Positions 17,213 through 26,192 of a stretch of 64,000 bases of DNA are shown here, in pieces. The notes beneath the pieces are model-generated. The model was not told the DNA's origin, ran no database searches, and saw nothing but the letters and a program-made list of their open reading frames with translations. The number at the start of each line of letters is the position of its first letter. Position 1 is the first letter of the stretch. Position numbers and translations under genes: made by a program. This DNA is from Sulfitobacter noctilucicola (GTDB taxonomy: Bacteria; Pseudomonadota; Alphaproteobacteria; Rhodobacterales; Rhodobacteraceae). The stretch is taken from positions 2,666,001 to 2,730,000 of the forward strand of contig NZ_JASD01000008.1 of NCBI RefSeq assembly GCF_000622385.1, given 5' to 3'.

Positions 17213-18474
17213 TCTAACGCACGCCAGCCGATGTCCCGGCGGCAGAACCCTTCGGGCCAGTCAATCTGATCGACCATCGCATAGGCGCGTTTCTGCGCCT
17301 CAGCCAATGTTTCGCCTCGCGCGGTGATGTTCAGCACGCGCCCGCCTGTCGCAGTAATCGCACCTTTGTCAGACGCTGTGCCGGCGTGAAATGTCATGTT
17401 CTTGCTGTCTTCGGGCAGGGCATCCAGCCCCTTAATGACAGACCCTTTTTCGTAGGCACCGGGGTAGCCGTTTGCGGCCATAACAACTGTGACGGCATGA
17501 TCGTCAGCCCAGTTCACGCGCATTTCTGACAGACGACCTTCCGCAGCGGCATGCATCAGGTCGAACGCCTGTGCACCAAGCCGCATCATTAGGACCTGAC
17601 ACTCGGGGTCGCCAAAGCGCGCGTTGTATTCCACAAGCCGCGGCTCACCATCTTTTATCATCAAACCAGCATAGAGGACGCCTTGATAAGGCATGCCGCG
17701 TTTCGCCATCTCTGCCATCGTCGGGCGGATAATCTCGTTCAATGCTTTTTCCGCAATCGCATCGGTCAAGACAGGCGCGGGGGAGTATGCCCCCATGCCG
17801 CCGGTGTTCGGACCAGTGTCCCCGTCGCCCACACGTTTGTGATCTTGCGCCGTGCCGATAGGCAGCACGTTCTCACCGTCGCAGAGCACGAAGAAAGACG
17901 CTTCTTCGCCTTCCATGAATTCCTCGATCACCACTTCGGCACCTGCATCGCCAAAGGCACCGTCGAACATTTCGTCGACTGCTGCGGCAGCTTCGTCATT
18001 CGTCATGGCGATAATGACCCCTTTGCCTGCCGCCAGACCGTCCGCTTTGATCACAATCGGCGCATCGTGCGTGGTGAGGTATGCGCGGGCATCGGCATGG
18101 TTTGTGAAATGCCCGTAAGCGGCCGTTGGCGCGTTGCTCGCGTCGCAGATGTCCTTGGTGAACGCTTTGGATGCCTCAAGCTGTGCGGCGGCGGCGGAGG
18201 GCCCGAAGACGTTGAAACCAGCGGCACGCAGATCATCGGCCACACCCACGGCAAGCGGTGCTTCTGGACCGATAATGATGAAGTCGATGCTGTTTTCTTC
18301 GCAAAATGCGATGACGGCCGCGCTTTTCATAATATCCAGTGCCGCGCAGTCGGCGATCATCGCGATGCCCGCATTCCCGGGGGCCACGATCAGCTTGTCG
18401 CATTTGGGATTTTGCAATGTGGCCCAAGCCAAGGCGTGTTCACGTCCACCACTGCCTAAAATGAGGATGTTCAT
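17209..18474 (-). CDS. purD: Phosphoribosylamine-glycine ligase
   Basis: GARS joins phosphoribosylamine and glycine using ATP in purine synthesis. The product is 421 residues. MNILILGSGGREHALAW opens the N-terminal domain. The ATP-grasp domain includes IKADGLAAGKGV and EEFMEGEEASFF, and NTGGMGAYSPAP and ARFGDPECQ follow. ATG 18474 has AGGGAG upstream and matches the family start; the open frame to 18660 has 62 unrelated residues. It is divergent from xseA with a 70-base gap. Confidence 0.97.
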   Translation of the reverse strand: MNILILGSGGREHALAWATLQNPKCDKLIVAPGNAGIAMIADCAALDIMKSAAVIAFCEENSIDFIIIGPEAPLAVGVADDLRAAGFNVFGPSAAAAQLEASKAFTKDICDASNAPTAAYGHFTNHADARAYLTTHDAPIVIKADGLAAGKGVIIAMTNDEAAAAVDEMFDGAFGDAGAEVVIEEFMEGEEASFFVLCDGENVLPIGTAQDHKRVGDGDTGPNTGGMGAYSPAPVLTDAIAEKALNEIIRPTMAEMAKRGMPYQGVLYAGLMIKDGEPRLVEYNARFGDPECQVLMMRLGAQAFDLMHAAAEGRLSEMRVNWADDHAVTVVMAANGYPGAYEKGSVIKGLDALPEDSKNMTFHAGTASDKGAITATGGRVLNITARGETLAEAQKRAYAMVDQIDWPEGFCRRDIGWRALD

Positions 18475-18544
18475 GGTGCGCACTCCCTTGGACTTTGTTG
18501 TGGGGCGTTCTAAGCTGTGGGATGCGCGGTGACAAGGTGGCACA

Positions 18545-20086
18545 ATGGACCTGATAGACGATCCCATGGAAGGGCAGAACAGCCCGGAATTCTCCGTCAC
18601 GGAGTTGTCAGGTGCGATCAAGCGCGTGATTGAGGGTGAATTCAGCCATGTGCGCATCAAGGGCGAAGTGGGCCGTGTCAGCCGCCCGCGATCGGGGCAT
18701 ATCTATCTGGATCTTAAAGATGACAAGTCGGTGATCTCCGGCGTGATCTGGAAAGGTGTTTCGGCACGGCTGGAAACGCAACCCGAAGAGGGTATGGAGG
18801 TCGTCGCCACAGGCCGCATCACCACCTTTGGAGGGCAGTCGAAATACCAGATTGTCATCGAAGACATCAAGCCGGCAGGCATGGGCGCTTTGATGGCCTT
18901 GCTGGAGAAGCGCAAGAAAATGTTGGCGGCCGAAGGTCTGTTCGATGCGTCGCGCAAGCAAACTCTTCCTTACCTGCCAGAGGTCATCGGGGTGGTCACC
19001 TCACCTTCGGGGGCTGTTATTCGCGACATCCTGCACCGCCTGCGGGACCGGTTTCCGCGCAAGGTGCTGATTTGGCCCGTTGCTGTGCAGGGGGCAAAAT
19101 GTGCGCCCGAAGTGGCCCGCGCTATCGAAGGCTTTAACGCCATGACCCCCGGCGGCGCATTGCCGCGCCCGGATTTGCTGATCGTTGCCCGTGGTGGGGG
19201 ATCGGTTGAGGACTTGTGGGGGTTCAACGAGGAAGTCGTCGCACGGGCGGCGGCTGCATCGCAAATCCCTCTTATCTCTGCCGTTGGGCACGAGACTGAT
19301 ACAACCCTGATCGATTTCGTCTCTGATATGCGTGCGCCGACGCCGACGGCCGCGGCGGAGCTTGCGGTGCCTGTCCGGCACGAGCTTGCCGCGTGGCTGG
19401 AAAACCAATCCGCGCGGATGCGGCAGCTTTTGAGCAACGGTTTGACAGCAAGAGGCCAGCGATTGCGCGATGTCTCGCGGGCTTTGCCGCGTGCAGACAC
19501 GCTGCTGGATGCCCCACGTCAGCGCATGGACCGCGCAGGCGAACAGCTTGGCCCGGCGCTGATTGCAGGTGTTCAACGCCGGCGGGTACGTCTTGCGGAT
19601 GTTTCAGGATCGTTAAGACCTGCCACCCTGCGTCAGCGGATCGCCAATGACCGTACGCGTCTCAACGGATTGGCGGCGCGGCTGGGGCCAGCACTGTCGA
19701 GAGGTATCGCGTCCAAACGGGACCGGTATGAGAGCCGCGCAAAGGGCTTCCGACCCGCCGCGTTGCAGCGTGACCGCGATGCGAAGGCTGAGAGTTTCCA
19801 GCGCCTTGTCACCCGATTGTCCGGCGCGGCGCAGAGACAAATGATGGATTGGCAAAAGCGGCTGGCCGCGATGGAACGTTTGCGCGAAACGCTGAGTTAC
19901 AAATCAACCCTTGCGCGGGGGTATGCGGTGGTGCGCGGAGACGGAGCCGTGGTCACCGGAACAAAAGCTGCGAAAAAGGCGGCGGTGCTGGAGATCGAAT
20001 TTGCGGATGGCCGGATGGTTGTGGGCGGCAAAGCTCCCACCAAGAAAGCGGCCCCACCAGCGAAGGATCAGGGTTCCCTTTTTTAG
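18545..20086 (+). CDS. xseA: Exodeoxyribonuclease VII large subunit
   Basis: The large subunit, with XseB, degrades single-stranded DNA. The product is 513 residues. It has an N-terminal OB-fold (VRIKGEVGRVSRPRSGHIYLDLKD), the catalytic domain with GVVTSPSGAVIRDI, GGGSVEDLWGFNEE, SAVGHETDTTLIDFV and DMRAPTPTAAAELA, and a long Arg-rich coiled-coil C-terminus. AAGGTGG precedes the ATG. The small subunit gene xseB is not adjacent. Confidence 0.96.
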   Translation: MDLIDDPMEGQNSPEFSVTELSGAIKRVIEGEFSHVRIKGEVGRVSRPRSGHIYLDLKDDKSVISGVIWKGVSARLETQPEEGMEVVATGRITTFGGQSKYQIVIEDIKPAGMGALMALLEKRKKMLAAEGLFDASRKQTLPYLPEVIGVVTSPSGAVIRDILHRLRDRFPRKVLIWPVAVQGAKCAPEVARAIEGFNAMTPGGALPRPDLLIVARGGGSVEDLWGFNEEVVARAAAASQIPLISAVGHETDTTLIDFVSDMRAPTPTAAAELAVPVRHELAAWLENQSARMRQLLSNGLTARGQRLRDVSRALPRADTLLDAPRQRMDRAGEQLGPALIAGVQRRRVRLADVSGSLRPATLRQRIANDRTRLNGLAARLGPALSRGIASKRDRYESRAKGFRPAALQRDRDAKAESFQRLVTRLSGAAQRQMMDWQKRLAAMERLRETLSYKSTLARGYAVVRGDGAVVTGTKAAKKAAVLEIEFADGRMVVGGKAPTKKAAPPAKDQGSLF

Positions 20087-20161
20087 GGGATGCCAGTTTC
20101 GAGCAAAGTGTGAGCGTACCGACAAAATGAAGCGGGGAGCCCGTGTTTTCAGGCCACGTGG

Positions 20162-20554
20162 TCAGACACCGATTTTGGGCCCGAGGCAGAGCATTTTTTC
20201 GCCGATGTCTTGGGCTTCATATAGTTCGGTGGTGGTCGGGTTGTTCTCAAATCGTGCGATCAGGCCATTGGCACCCTGGGAAAAGCTCCAGCATTGCGGG
20301 TCCGGGTTGTTTTCATAGACAAAACAGATCAGTCCGGCGTCTTCATACCATTCGCCTTCCTTGCATTCGCCATCAAGGAACGACCATTCAACACGGCGGT
20401 TTTCATGATATATTTCAGCGCCATATGCCTGACCGTTCTTGCCGAAGTACAGCGTTTTGCCGCGTGTATAGGTGTCGAACTCTTCGGCGGTCATCAAATC
20501 CTGTGCCGCAACCGGCATGGCAAGAAGAAAGAGGATCGGTGCAAGTGCTTTCAT
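20162..20554 (-). CDS. Small secreted protein, unknown function
   Basis: The product is 130 residues. A clear signal peptide (MKALAPILFLLAMPVAAQ) precedes a globular domain with four Cys (GECKEG, LICF, PQCW, MLCL), probably two disulphides. Aromatic-rich blocks include YTRGKTLYFGKNGQAYG and EWSFLDGECKEGEWYED. The gene starts 41 bases past the AlkB-like gene on the same strand, so it is probably co-transcribed with it. I know no named family for it. Confidence 0.75.
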   Translation of the reverse strand: MKALAPILFLLAMPVAAQDLMTAEEFDTYTRGKTLYFGKNGQAYGAEIYHENRRVEWSFLDGECKEGEWYEDAGLICFVYENNPDPQCWSFSQGANGLIARFENNPTTTELYEAQDIGEKMLCLGPKIGV

Positions 20555-20594
20555 AAAGCGAGACTGGCAGATAATCCGCGCAGGGGCCAGCCGT

Positions 20595-21605
20595 TCAGGT
20601 GGATTTTCGCCATTTTGCCACACGCCTGTCCATCAATCTGCGCCAAAGCGGCGGGAAGAGCGCGATGACCGCCATAACAGGTAGCGAGTGGGGCAGGACA
20701 GGCATGGTGTCGGGCGTGACTTCCAGCGCGGGAAAGGCGCGGGAGGGGCGCATGTGGTGATCCGAATGTTTTGGCGCATTCAGCATCATGGCGCTTGAAT
20801 ACCACTTGGGGGCGTTCCAGCTGTGATGCGGTCCCATTGGCTCTGTGCGTCCATCCGGCTGCACTTCGCGGCGCAGACCATAGTGCTGCACATAGTCCGA
20901 CAGCAGCAGTTGTAACTGGGCGTAAAGCGCGATCGCCAGATAAGCGATGAGACCTTTGCCCCCGGCAATCATAAACGCGAGCAGCAGCATAACCGCAGCC
21001 CCGACCACATAGCCGACATAGGGATGGTTCCAGATGGCAGGCTTTGTGCGCGCGCGGACGCGGTGCGCATTCTCGGCCTCCAGCCCTTGCATGAATTCGC
21101 CTTGAAAGACCCGCACGACGTAAGCCCAAAAGCCTTCACCGGTGCGGGCTGAGTTGGGGTCCGCATCTGTCGCAGCATGGACGTGGTGCACTCTGAGATG
21201 GGCCGAGACGTGGTGGCCGTGCAGCAACGAGACATATATCGCCGAGCCGATCCTGCGTGGCCAGCGCGAGGTGGCATGGATCAGTTCGTGCGCGTTGGAA
21301 TTTGACACCTGTCCAAAGTATAGCCCCAGCCCCGTGAACAGGAGCAGCTTCTCCAGAGTGTTGAGGCTCATACCGCCAAGCGCCCAGACACCAAGACCCA
21401 AGAGCGGGAAGTGAACCGCTGCCAGAATGAGGCTCAACCGGCGACCGGATTCCTCGGTATTGGGTAAGCTGCCGGAAAGCTTGTCGAGAAGGAATACGAC
21501 CACAGTAATCGACAGCAATGCGAGTACCGCGAAGGGGCCGCCAGTGAGGGCGGCAAGCCCAAGAAGGACCGCAGGGGTCAGGCTGGCGACGGCGTACCAA
21601 AACAT
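20595..21605 (-). CDS. AlkB-like membrane di-iron monooxygenase
   Basis: The product is 336 residues with several transmembrane helices. It has the three His boxes of the alkane hydroxylase branch: HELIH (106-110), HLRVHH (136-141) and HSDHH (280-284). It also has DYVQHYGLRR (237-246), matching the NYIEHYGL signature of AlkB proteins. AlkB enzymes oxidise terminal methyl groups and need rubredoxin or ferredoxin electrons. No rubredoxin gene is adjacent. The protein is shorter than the roughly 400-residue characterised AlkBs. I chose ATG 21605 because AGGAA lies nearby and MFWYAV starts the first helix. The substrate is not predictable. Confidence 0.85.
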   Translation of the reverse strand: MFWYAVASLTPAVLLGLAALTGGPFAVLALLSITVVVFLLDKLSGSLPNTEESGRRLSLILAAVHFPLLGLGVWALGGMSLNTLEKLLLFTGLGLYFGQVSNSNAHELIHATSRWPRRIGSAIYVSLLHGHHVSAHLRVHHVHAATDADPNSARTGEGFWAYVVRVFQGEFMQGLEAENAHRVRARTKPAIWNHPYVGYVVGAAVMLLLAFMIAGGKGLIAYLAIALYAQLQLLLSDYVQHYGLRREVQPDGRTEPMGPHHSWNAPKWYSSAMMLNAPKHSDHHMRPSRAFPALEVTPDTMPVLPHSLPVMAVIALFPPLWRRLMDRRVAKWRKST

Positions 21606-21789
21606 GCTTCGGGTTCCTAAAACTAACGACAGGTTTCTTATAGGCGAAATGGAGCGCGGCAAAGGTCACATCGTGACGCAGACCGCCACCGCTGTACGCG
21701 CAAAGGAGGGCGGAATTGTCGTTTTTTGCGCGTGGAGCCGGAATGATTATTGGTAGAACGAAACTTACATCGGCTGAAGGGAAGAGATC

Positions 21790-23517
21790 ATGGCGCTGGA
21801 TCACGACAACAAGACGGGTGAAAACGCCGGTTCCGGAAGCGCGCCGCGTAAAGGCGTTTGGAAGTCGGGTAAGGGCAAGGGGCGTCACCACACCAAAGGA
21901 CGCCAGCTGACCGACAGCGCGTGGGAAGATGTGCGCGGGTTGCTTGGTGACAGGCCGCGCCGTGCCGATCTGCTGATCGAATTCCTGCATTTGATACAGG
22001 ATGCCTTTGGCCATCTGTCAGCAGCACATTTGCGGGCTTTGGCGGAAGAGTTGCGCCTTTCGATGGCCGAGGTTTTTGAAGTTGCGACGTTTTATGCGCA
22101 TTTCGATGTGGTGAAGGAGGGCGAGGTCCCGCCGCCCGCACTGACAATTCGCGTGTGCGATTCCCTTTCGTGTGAGCTGGCCGGAGCGCAGGCGCTCAAG
22201 GCTGCCCTGGAGGACGGACTGGATCCCGCCGAAGTCCGTGTTCTGCGTGCGCCCTGTATGGGCCGCTGTGATACCGCGCCGGTGCTTGAGCTTGGTCACA
22301 ACCACATTGACCATGCCACGCCTGAGAAAGTCATGCAGGCCGTGGCCAATGGCGACACCCATGCGCATGTGCCCGATTACGAGACATATGCCGATTATGC
22401 TGCCGAAGGCGGGTATGAAACGCTCGCAACCTTGCGCACTGAGGGCGATTGGGAAGCCGTTCAGGACAAGATACTTGACGCAGGTCTGCGCGGGCTGGGC
22501 GGTGCGGGTTTCCCGTCGGGCAAGAAATGGGGCTTTGTGCGCGGCAACGCGGGACCGCGCTATATGGCCGTGAACGGGGATGAGGGCGAACCGGGCACAT
22601 TCAAAGACCGCTACTATCTTGAGCGGGTGCCACATCTGTTTTTCGAAGGCATGTTGATCGCCGCTTGGGCGGTCGAGGCGGATCGCATCTATCTTTATAT
22701 GCGTGACGAATATCCGGCAGTGCTGGAAATCTTGACGCGCGAGATCGCGGCGCTGGAAAAGGCAGGTGTCGTGGAGGCCGGCTATATCGAACTACGTCGC
22801 GGTGCCGGCGCGTACATCTGCGGCGAAGAATCCGCCATGATAGAAAGCATCGAGGGCAAGCGTGGTATTCCGCGTCACCGCCCGCCCTTCGTGGCGCAGG
22901 TCGGAGTGTTCGGCCAACCGACTTTGGTGCACAACATCGAGACCCTGCATTGGATCGCACGTATCTGCCGCGAAGGCCCGCAGGTGCTGTCCGGAACAGA
23001 GAAAAACGGGCGAAAGGGTTTGCGGTCCTATTCGGTTTCAGGACGGGTGGCGCAGCCAGGTGTCTATCTGTTGCCGGCGGGATCAACGATATTGGATGTG
23101 ATCGAGGCTGCTGGCGGCATGGCGGCAGGCCATGAATTCAAGGCGTACCAACCGGGAGGACCATCATCCGGGCTGCTGCCCGCATCGATGGATGACATTC
23201 CGTTGGACTTTGACACGCTGCAGCCGCATGGCAGCTTCATTGGCTCGGCGGCGGTGGTCGTACTGTCACAGAACGATTCTGCACGCGATGCCGCACTTAA
23301 TATGTTGCGGTTCTTCGAGGATGAAAGTTGCGGCCAGTGTACGCCTTGCCGTGTGGGATGCGAGAAGGCTGTCAAGCTGATGCAGGCCGATCAATGGAAC
23401 ACGGGATTGCTGGAAGAGCTGAGCACCGCGATGGTCGATGCATCGATCTGCGGGCTGGGGCAGGCGGCACCGAACCCGATACGGATGGTAATGAAGCATT
23501 TCCCCGAAGAGGTTTAA
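21790..23517 (+). CDS. NAD-dependent formate dehydrogenase beta subunit (FdsG-FdsB fusion), orphan
   Basis: The product is 575 residues. The N-terminal 200 form a NuoE/FdsG-like 2Fe-2S domain (CDSLSCELAG and CMGRCDTAP). The rest is NuoF/FdsB-like, with an FMN/NADH site (GLGGAGFPSGKKW, NGDEGEPGTFKDRYYLE, GAGAYICGEESAMIES) and a 4Fe-4S motif (ESCGQCTPCRVGC with a later SICGLG). Fusion of the two domains is known from tungsten/molybdenum formate dehydrogenases of Methylobacterium type. The catalytic alpha subunit normally follows directly. Here the next frame on the strand is only seven codons long, and a convergent gene begins. It may work with an alpha subunit elsewhere or as a diaphorase. AAGGGAAGAG precedes the ATG. 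Confidence 0.88.
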   Translation: MALDHDNKTGENAGSGSAPRKGVWKSGKGKGRHHTKGRQLTDSAWEDVRGLLGDRPRRADLLIEFLHLIQDAFGHLSAAHLRALAEELRLSMAEVFEVATFYAHFDVVKEGEVPPPALTIRVCDSLSCELAGAQALKAALEDGLDPAEVRVLRAPCMGRCDTAPVLELGHNHIDHATPEKVMQAVANGDTHAHVPDYETYADYAAEGGYETLATLRTEGDWEAVQDKILDAGLRGLGGAGFPSGKKWGFVRGNAGPRYMAVNGDEGEPGTFKDRYYLERVPHLFFEGMLIAAWAVEADRIYLYMRDEYPAVLEILTREIAALEKAGVVEAGYIELRRGAGAYICGEESAMIESIEGKRGIPRHRPPFVAQVGVFGQPTLVHNIETLHWIARICREGPQVLSGTEKNGRKGLRSYSVSGRVAQPGVYLLPAGSTILDVIEAAGGMAAGHEFKAYQPGGPSSGLLPASMDDIPLDFDTLQPHGSFIGSAAVVVLSQNDSARDAALNMLRFFEDESCGQCTPCRVGCEKAVKLMQADQWNTGLLEELSTAMVDASICGLGQAAPNPIRMVMKHFPEEV

Positions 23518-23541
23518 AGCCATGGCTGGAATGCACGGGGT

Positions 23542-24438
23542 CTAGTTCTGCATCACTCGGCAGCGGCATCCCTTGCGGCGCATCGTATCGCATAGCTTTT
23601 TCGCACCATCACGGCTGTTGCGGCCGAAGCGGGCAAAGAAATAGCCCTTCTTGGTCGAAACTTTGTGCGGTTTATAAATCAGTTCCGCTTTCTCATTGCC
23701 CAAAACACTTCTGCACGAACGGGTGGTTGACCGCGCAGCGGCCTGCGCTGCTTTCTTGGATTGGGCAAAACCGACCTGCACGCCCCATGGCTTGAATTTC
23801 GGCGCGGGCGGTTTGGGGCGGGCCAGCGGTGTGATGCGGCGCTTTTGTGCCATCGCATAGCAGGCTGGCAAGAAGCTTTCTGTTTTGGACAGTCGCATGT
23901 CCTGTTGTTTGGGTTTTCCATTGCGCCAGTCTTCGGCGTTAAGCCCCGTGATGATTGGCACATAGTTGACCGTCTCTGGGGCCAAACCCTTGCCCACCAG
24001 AAACCCTTCGGCACGCCTTTCGCCGCCGTTATAGCCAATCGCCGCCATGCCTTCGTTGCCGTAGCGCCGGACCATCTCTGCAAGGTATTGCGCTGAGTGC
24101 TCCAGCGCGTCGGCCGGGTTGTAAGGGTCCGTAAGTCCCCGCAGTTTGGCAGTGGATGGGATGAACTGTGCAATGCCACGGGCGTTTGCATGGCTCAAAG
24201 CGTTGGGGTCAAAACGGCTTTCCTGCCAGATCAGACGGGCAAAGAAATCGGTGTTGAGGCCGTGACGTGTGGAAAAAGTCTTGATCGCATTGCAAGTATC
24301 ATAGACGAAATGGGACCGCCTGATGCACAACTGATGCCCCCATTTCGAGCTTGAACACATTGTACCCGGCTCTGCCTGTGCAGAGGGAGCCGTAGCAATG
24401 GCGACAACGGCAAAAACAAGGCTCAAAAAGATCCGCAT
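23542..24438 (-). CDS. Lytic transglycosylase with SPOR-like C-terminal domain
   Basis: The product is 298 residues. A signal peptide is followed by an SLT domain with the catalytic Glu in IWQESRFDPNALS and the substrate motifs GIAQFIPSTA and AAIGYNGG. It cleaves peptidoglycan with anhydromuramoyl formation. The last 80 residues (WGVQVGFAQSKKAAQAAARS, then KKGYFFARFGRNSRDGAKKLC) resemble a SPOR-type domain that binds denuded glycan at the septum, and they contain a pair of C-terminal Cys (KGCRCR). AAAGGG precedes the ATG. Confidence 0.9.
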   Translation of the reverse strand: MRIFLSLVFAVVAIATAPSAQAEPGTMCSSSKWGHQLCIRRSHFVYDTCNAIKTFSTRHGLNTDFFARLIWQESRFDPNALSHANARGIAQFIPSTAKLRGLTDPYNPADALEHSAQYLAEMVRRYGNEGMAAIGYNGGERRAEGFLVGKGLAPETVNYVPIITGLNAEDWRNGKPKQQDMRLSKTESFLPACYAMAQKRRITPLARPKPPAPKFKPWGVQVGFAQSKKAAQAAARSTTRSCRSVLGNEKAELIYKPHKVSTKKGYFFARFGRNSRDGAKKLCDTMRRKGCRCRVMQN

Positions 24439-24544
24439 GGCCCTTTCGTGCAGGGATCAAAGGCTTATGTCAATTGCCACGGCCACACTTCCCTCTGGCG
24501 CGTGGAGGGGGTAAGTCTGATCGAAACTGGTGCGGAGACCCTCC

Positions 24545-26179
24545 TTGGCGTTTTTCAAAAAACTTAAAGACCGTTTGTTCAAATCCTCGTCCAAAATCGA
24601 CGAGGGTCTCGAAGCAATTGTAAGCGATGGGGGCGAAGAAGAGGCCGCTGTTGATGAGGTGATGATCGAGGCTCCGGCCGCAGCGGTAGAGACCGAGGAC
24701 CGCGCCGCGGCCGAAGCAACCTTGGCGGATGAGGAAGCGGCACGCGAAGCAGCGCGCGCCCAAGCCGAAGAAGAGGCGCTTCGGGAAGCGGACCGCGTGG
24801 CAGCGCGTGAGGCCGAAAGGCTGGAGGCGGAACGGCTGGCGGCAGAGCAGGCCGCCCGGGAAGATGCCGCACGAAAGGCAGAGCAGGAACAGCGCGAGAG
24901 AGAACAGGCAGAGGCCCGTGCAGCCGAAGCAAAGGCCATTCAGGACGCCGCCGACGAAGCCGCACGGATTGAGGCCGAGACAGCTGCGCAAGAAGCTGAA
25001 ATGGCCCGATTGGCCGAAGAAGACCGCGCCGCTGAAGAAGAACGTCTGGCCGAAGAGAAACGGATAGCGGATCAGTTGCGTAGGGAAGAGCAGGCAGCAG
25101 CACGCGAAGCCGAAGCTGCACGTCAGACCGAAGAAGAACGCGATATGGCGGAGGCCGCAGCGCATAGTGCCGCCGAAAAAGCAGCGCAGGAAGCCGCTGA
25201 AGAGGCGGCAGAGCAGGCCAAAACCGAACCACTGCGCACTACGTTGACGCCGGTGGCACCCGATCTGGCCGCAGCCACACAAAGCGCGGCCAAGCCGGGT
25301 CTTCTGGGCCGTCTTATGGGGCGTAGCACGCCCAAGACCGTTGTGCGCCGCACACTTGATGATGACATGCTTGAACAGCTCGAAGAGCTGCTCATCACAG
25401 CAGATATGGGCGTAGATACAGCGCTGCGCGTGACTGCGAACATGTCCGAAGGACGCTTTGGCAAAAAGTTGTCGGTTGCCGAGATCAAAGAACTGATGGC
25501 GAGCGAAATCGCCCGCATCATGGAGCCTGTTGCGCGTCCGTTGCCCTTGTATCCAAAGACACCACAGGTGGTGCTTGTCGTTGGCGTCAACGGCTCCGGC
25601 AAGACCACGACCATCGGCAAACTGGCTAGCCAGTTTCGCGCTGCGGGCAAGAAGGTCGTCATTGCGGCGGGGGATACTTTCAGGGCTGCGGCGGTAGAGC
25701 AGCTACAGGTCTGGGGCGACAGGGCGGGTGTGCCGGTTCTGACTGCAGCGCAAGGCTCCGATCCGGCGAGCCTTGCTTTTGATGCCATGACCAAGGCCGA
25801 GGCTGATGGTGCCGATCTGTTGTTGATCGATACAGCGGGCCGGTTGCAGAACCGTGGTGACCTGATGGAAGAACTGGCCAAGATCGTGCGTGTCATCCGC
25901 AAGAAGGACGAGACAGCACCGCACAATACGTTGTTGGTGCTGGACGCGACCACGGGGCAGAATGCGATCAATCAGGTTAAGGTCTTTCAGGAAATTTCGG
26001 ATGTATCCGGTCTGGTGATGACCAAGCTGGACGGCACGGCCAAAGGCGGTGTGTTGGTGGCGCTGGCGGATAAATTCGGTCTGCCCATCCATGCCATCGG
26101 TGTCGGCGAACAGATTGACGATCTGTCCCCCTTTGATCCGCAGGAATTTGCAGATGCGCTTGTGGGTTACGAACGGTGA
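24545..26179 (+). CDS. ftsY: Signal recognition particle receptor FtsY
   Basis: FtsY is the membrane-associated GTPase that receives SRP-ribosome complexes. The product is 544 residues. An amphipathic start (MAFFKKLKDRLFKSSSKIDEG) leads into about 200 residues of Glu/Ala/Arg-rich acidic coiled coil, longer than in most homologues. The NG domain follows, with P-loop GVNGSGKTTTIGKLA, DTFRAAAVEQL, DTAGRL and TKLDGTAKGG. I chose the TTG start at 24545 because the conserved N-terminus begins there with GGAG 7 bases before it; the GTG at 24530 would add only five residues. Confidence 0.96.
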   Translation: MAFFKKLKDRLFKSSSKIDEGLEAIVSDGGEEEAAVDEVMIEAPAAAVETEDRAAAEATLADEEAAREAARAQAEEEALREADRVAAREAERLEAERLAAEQAAREDAARKAEQEQREREQAEARAAEAKAIQDAADEAARIEAETAAQEAEMARLAEEDRAAEEERLAEEKRIADQLRREEQAAAREAEAARQTEEERDMAEAAAHSAAEKAAQEAAEEAAEQAKTEPLRTTLTPVAPDLAAATQSAAKPGLLGRLMGRSTPKTVVRRTLDDDMLEQLEELLITADMGVDTALRVTANMSEGRFGKKLSVAEIKELMASEIARIMEPVARPLPLYPKTPQVVLVVGVNGSGKTTTIGKLASQFRAAGKKVVIAAGDTFRAAAVEQLQVWGDRAGVPVLTAAQGSDPASLAFDAMTKAEADGADLLLIDTAGRLQNRGDLMEELAKIVRVIRKKDETAPHNTLLVLDATTGQNAINQVKVFQEISDVSGLVMTKLDGTAKGGVLVALADKFGLPIHAIGVGEQIDDLSPFDPQEFADALVGYER

Positions 26180-26192
26180 ATGATCTTTCCGC

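Noticed and set aside
23522..23545. Seven-codon ATG frame right after the formate dehydrogenase beta gene
   Set aside because: Too short to call as a gene and has no resemblance to an alpha-subunit start; mentioned only as part of the orphan-subunit observation.
24470..25282. Frames of 160-270 codons opposite the FtsY acidic domain, very rich in Phe/Cys/Leu or Ser/Ala
   Set aside because: They mirror the GAG/GCG-rich coding of the Glu/Ala-rich segment of ftsY and have no ribosome site or domain.
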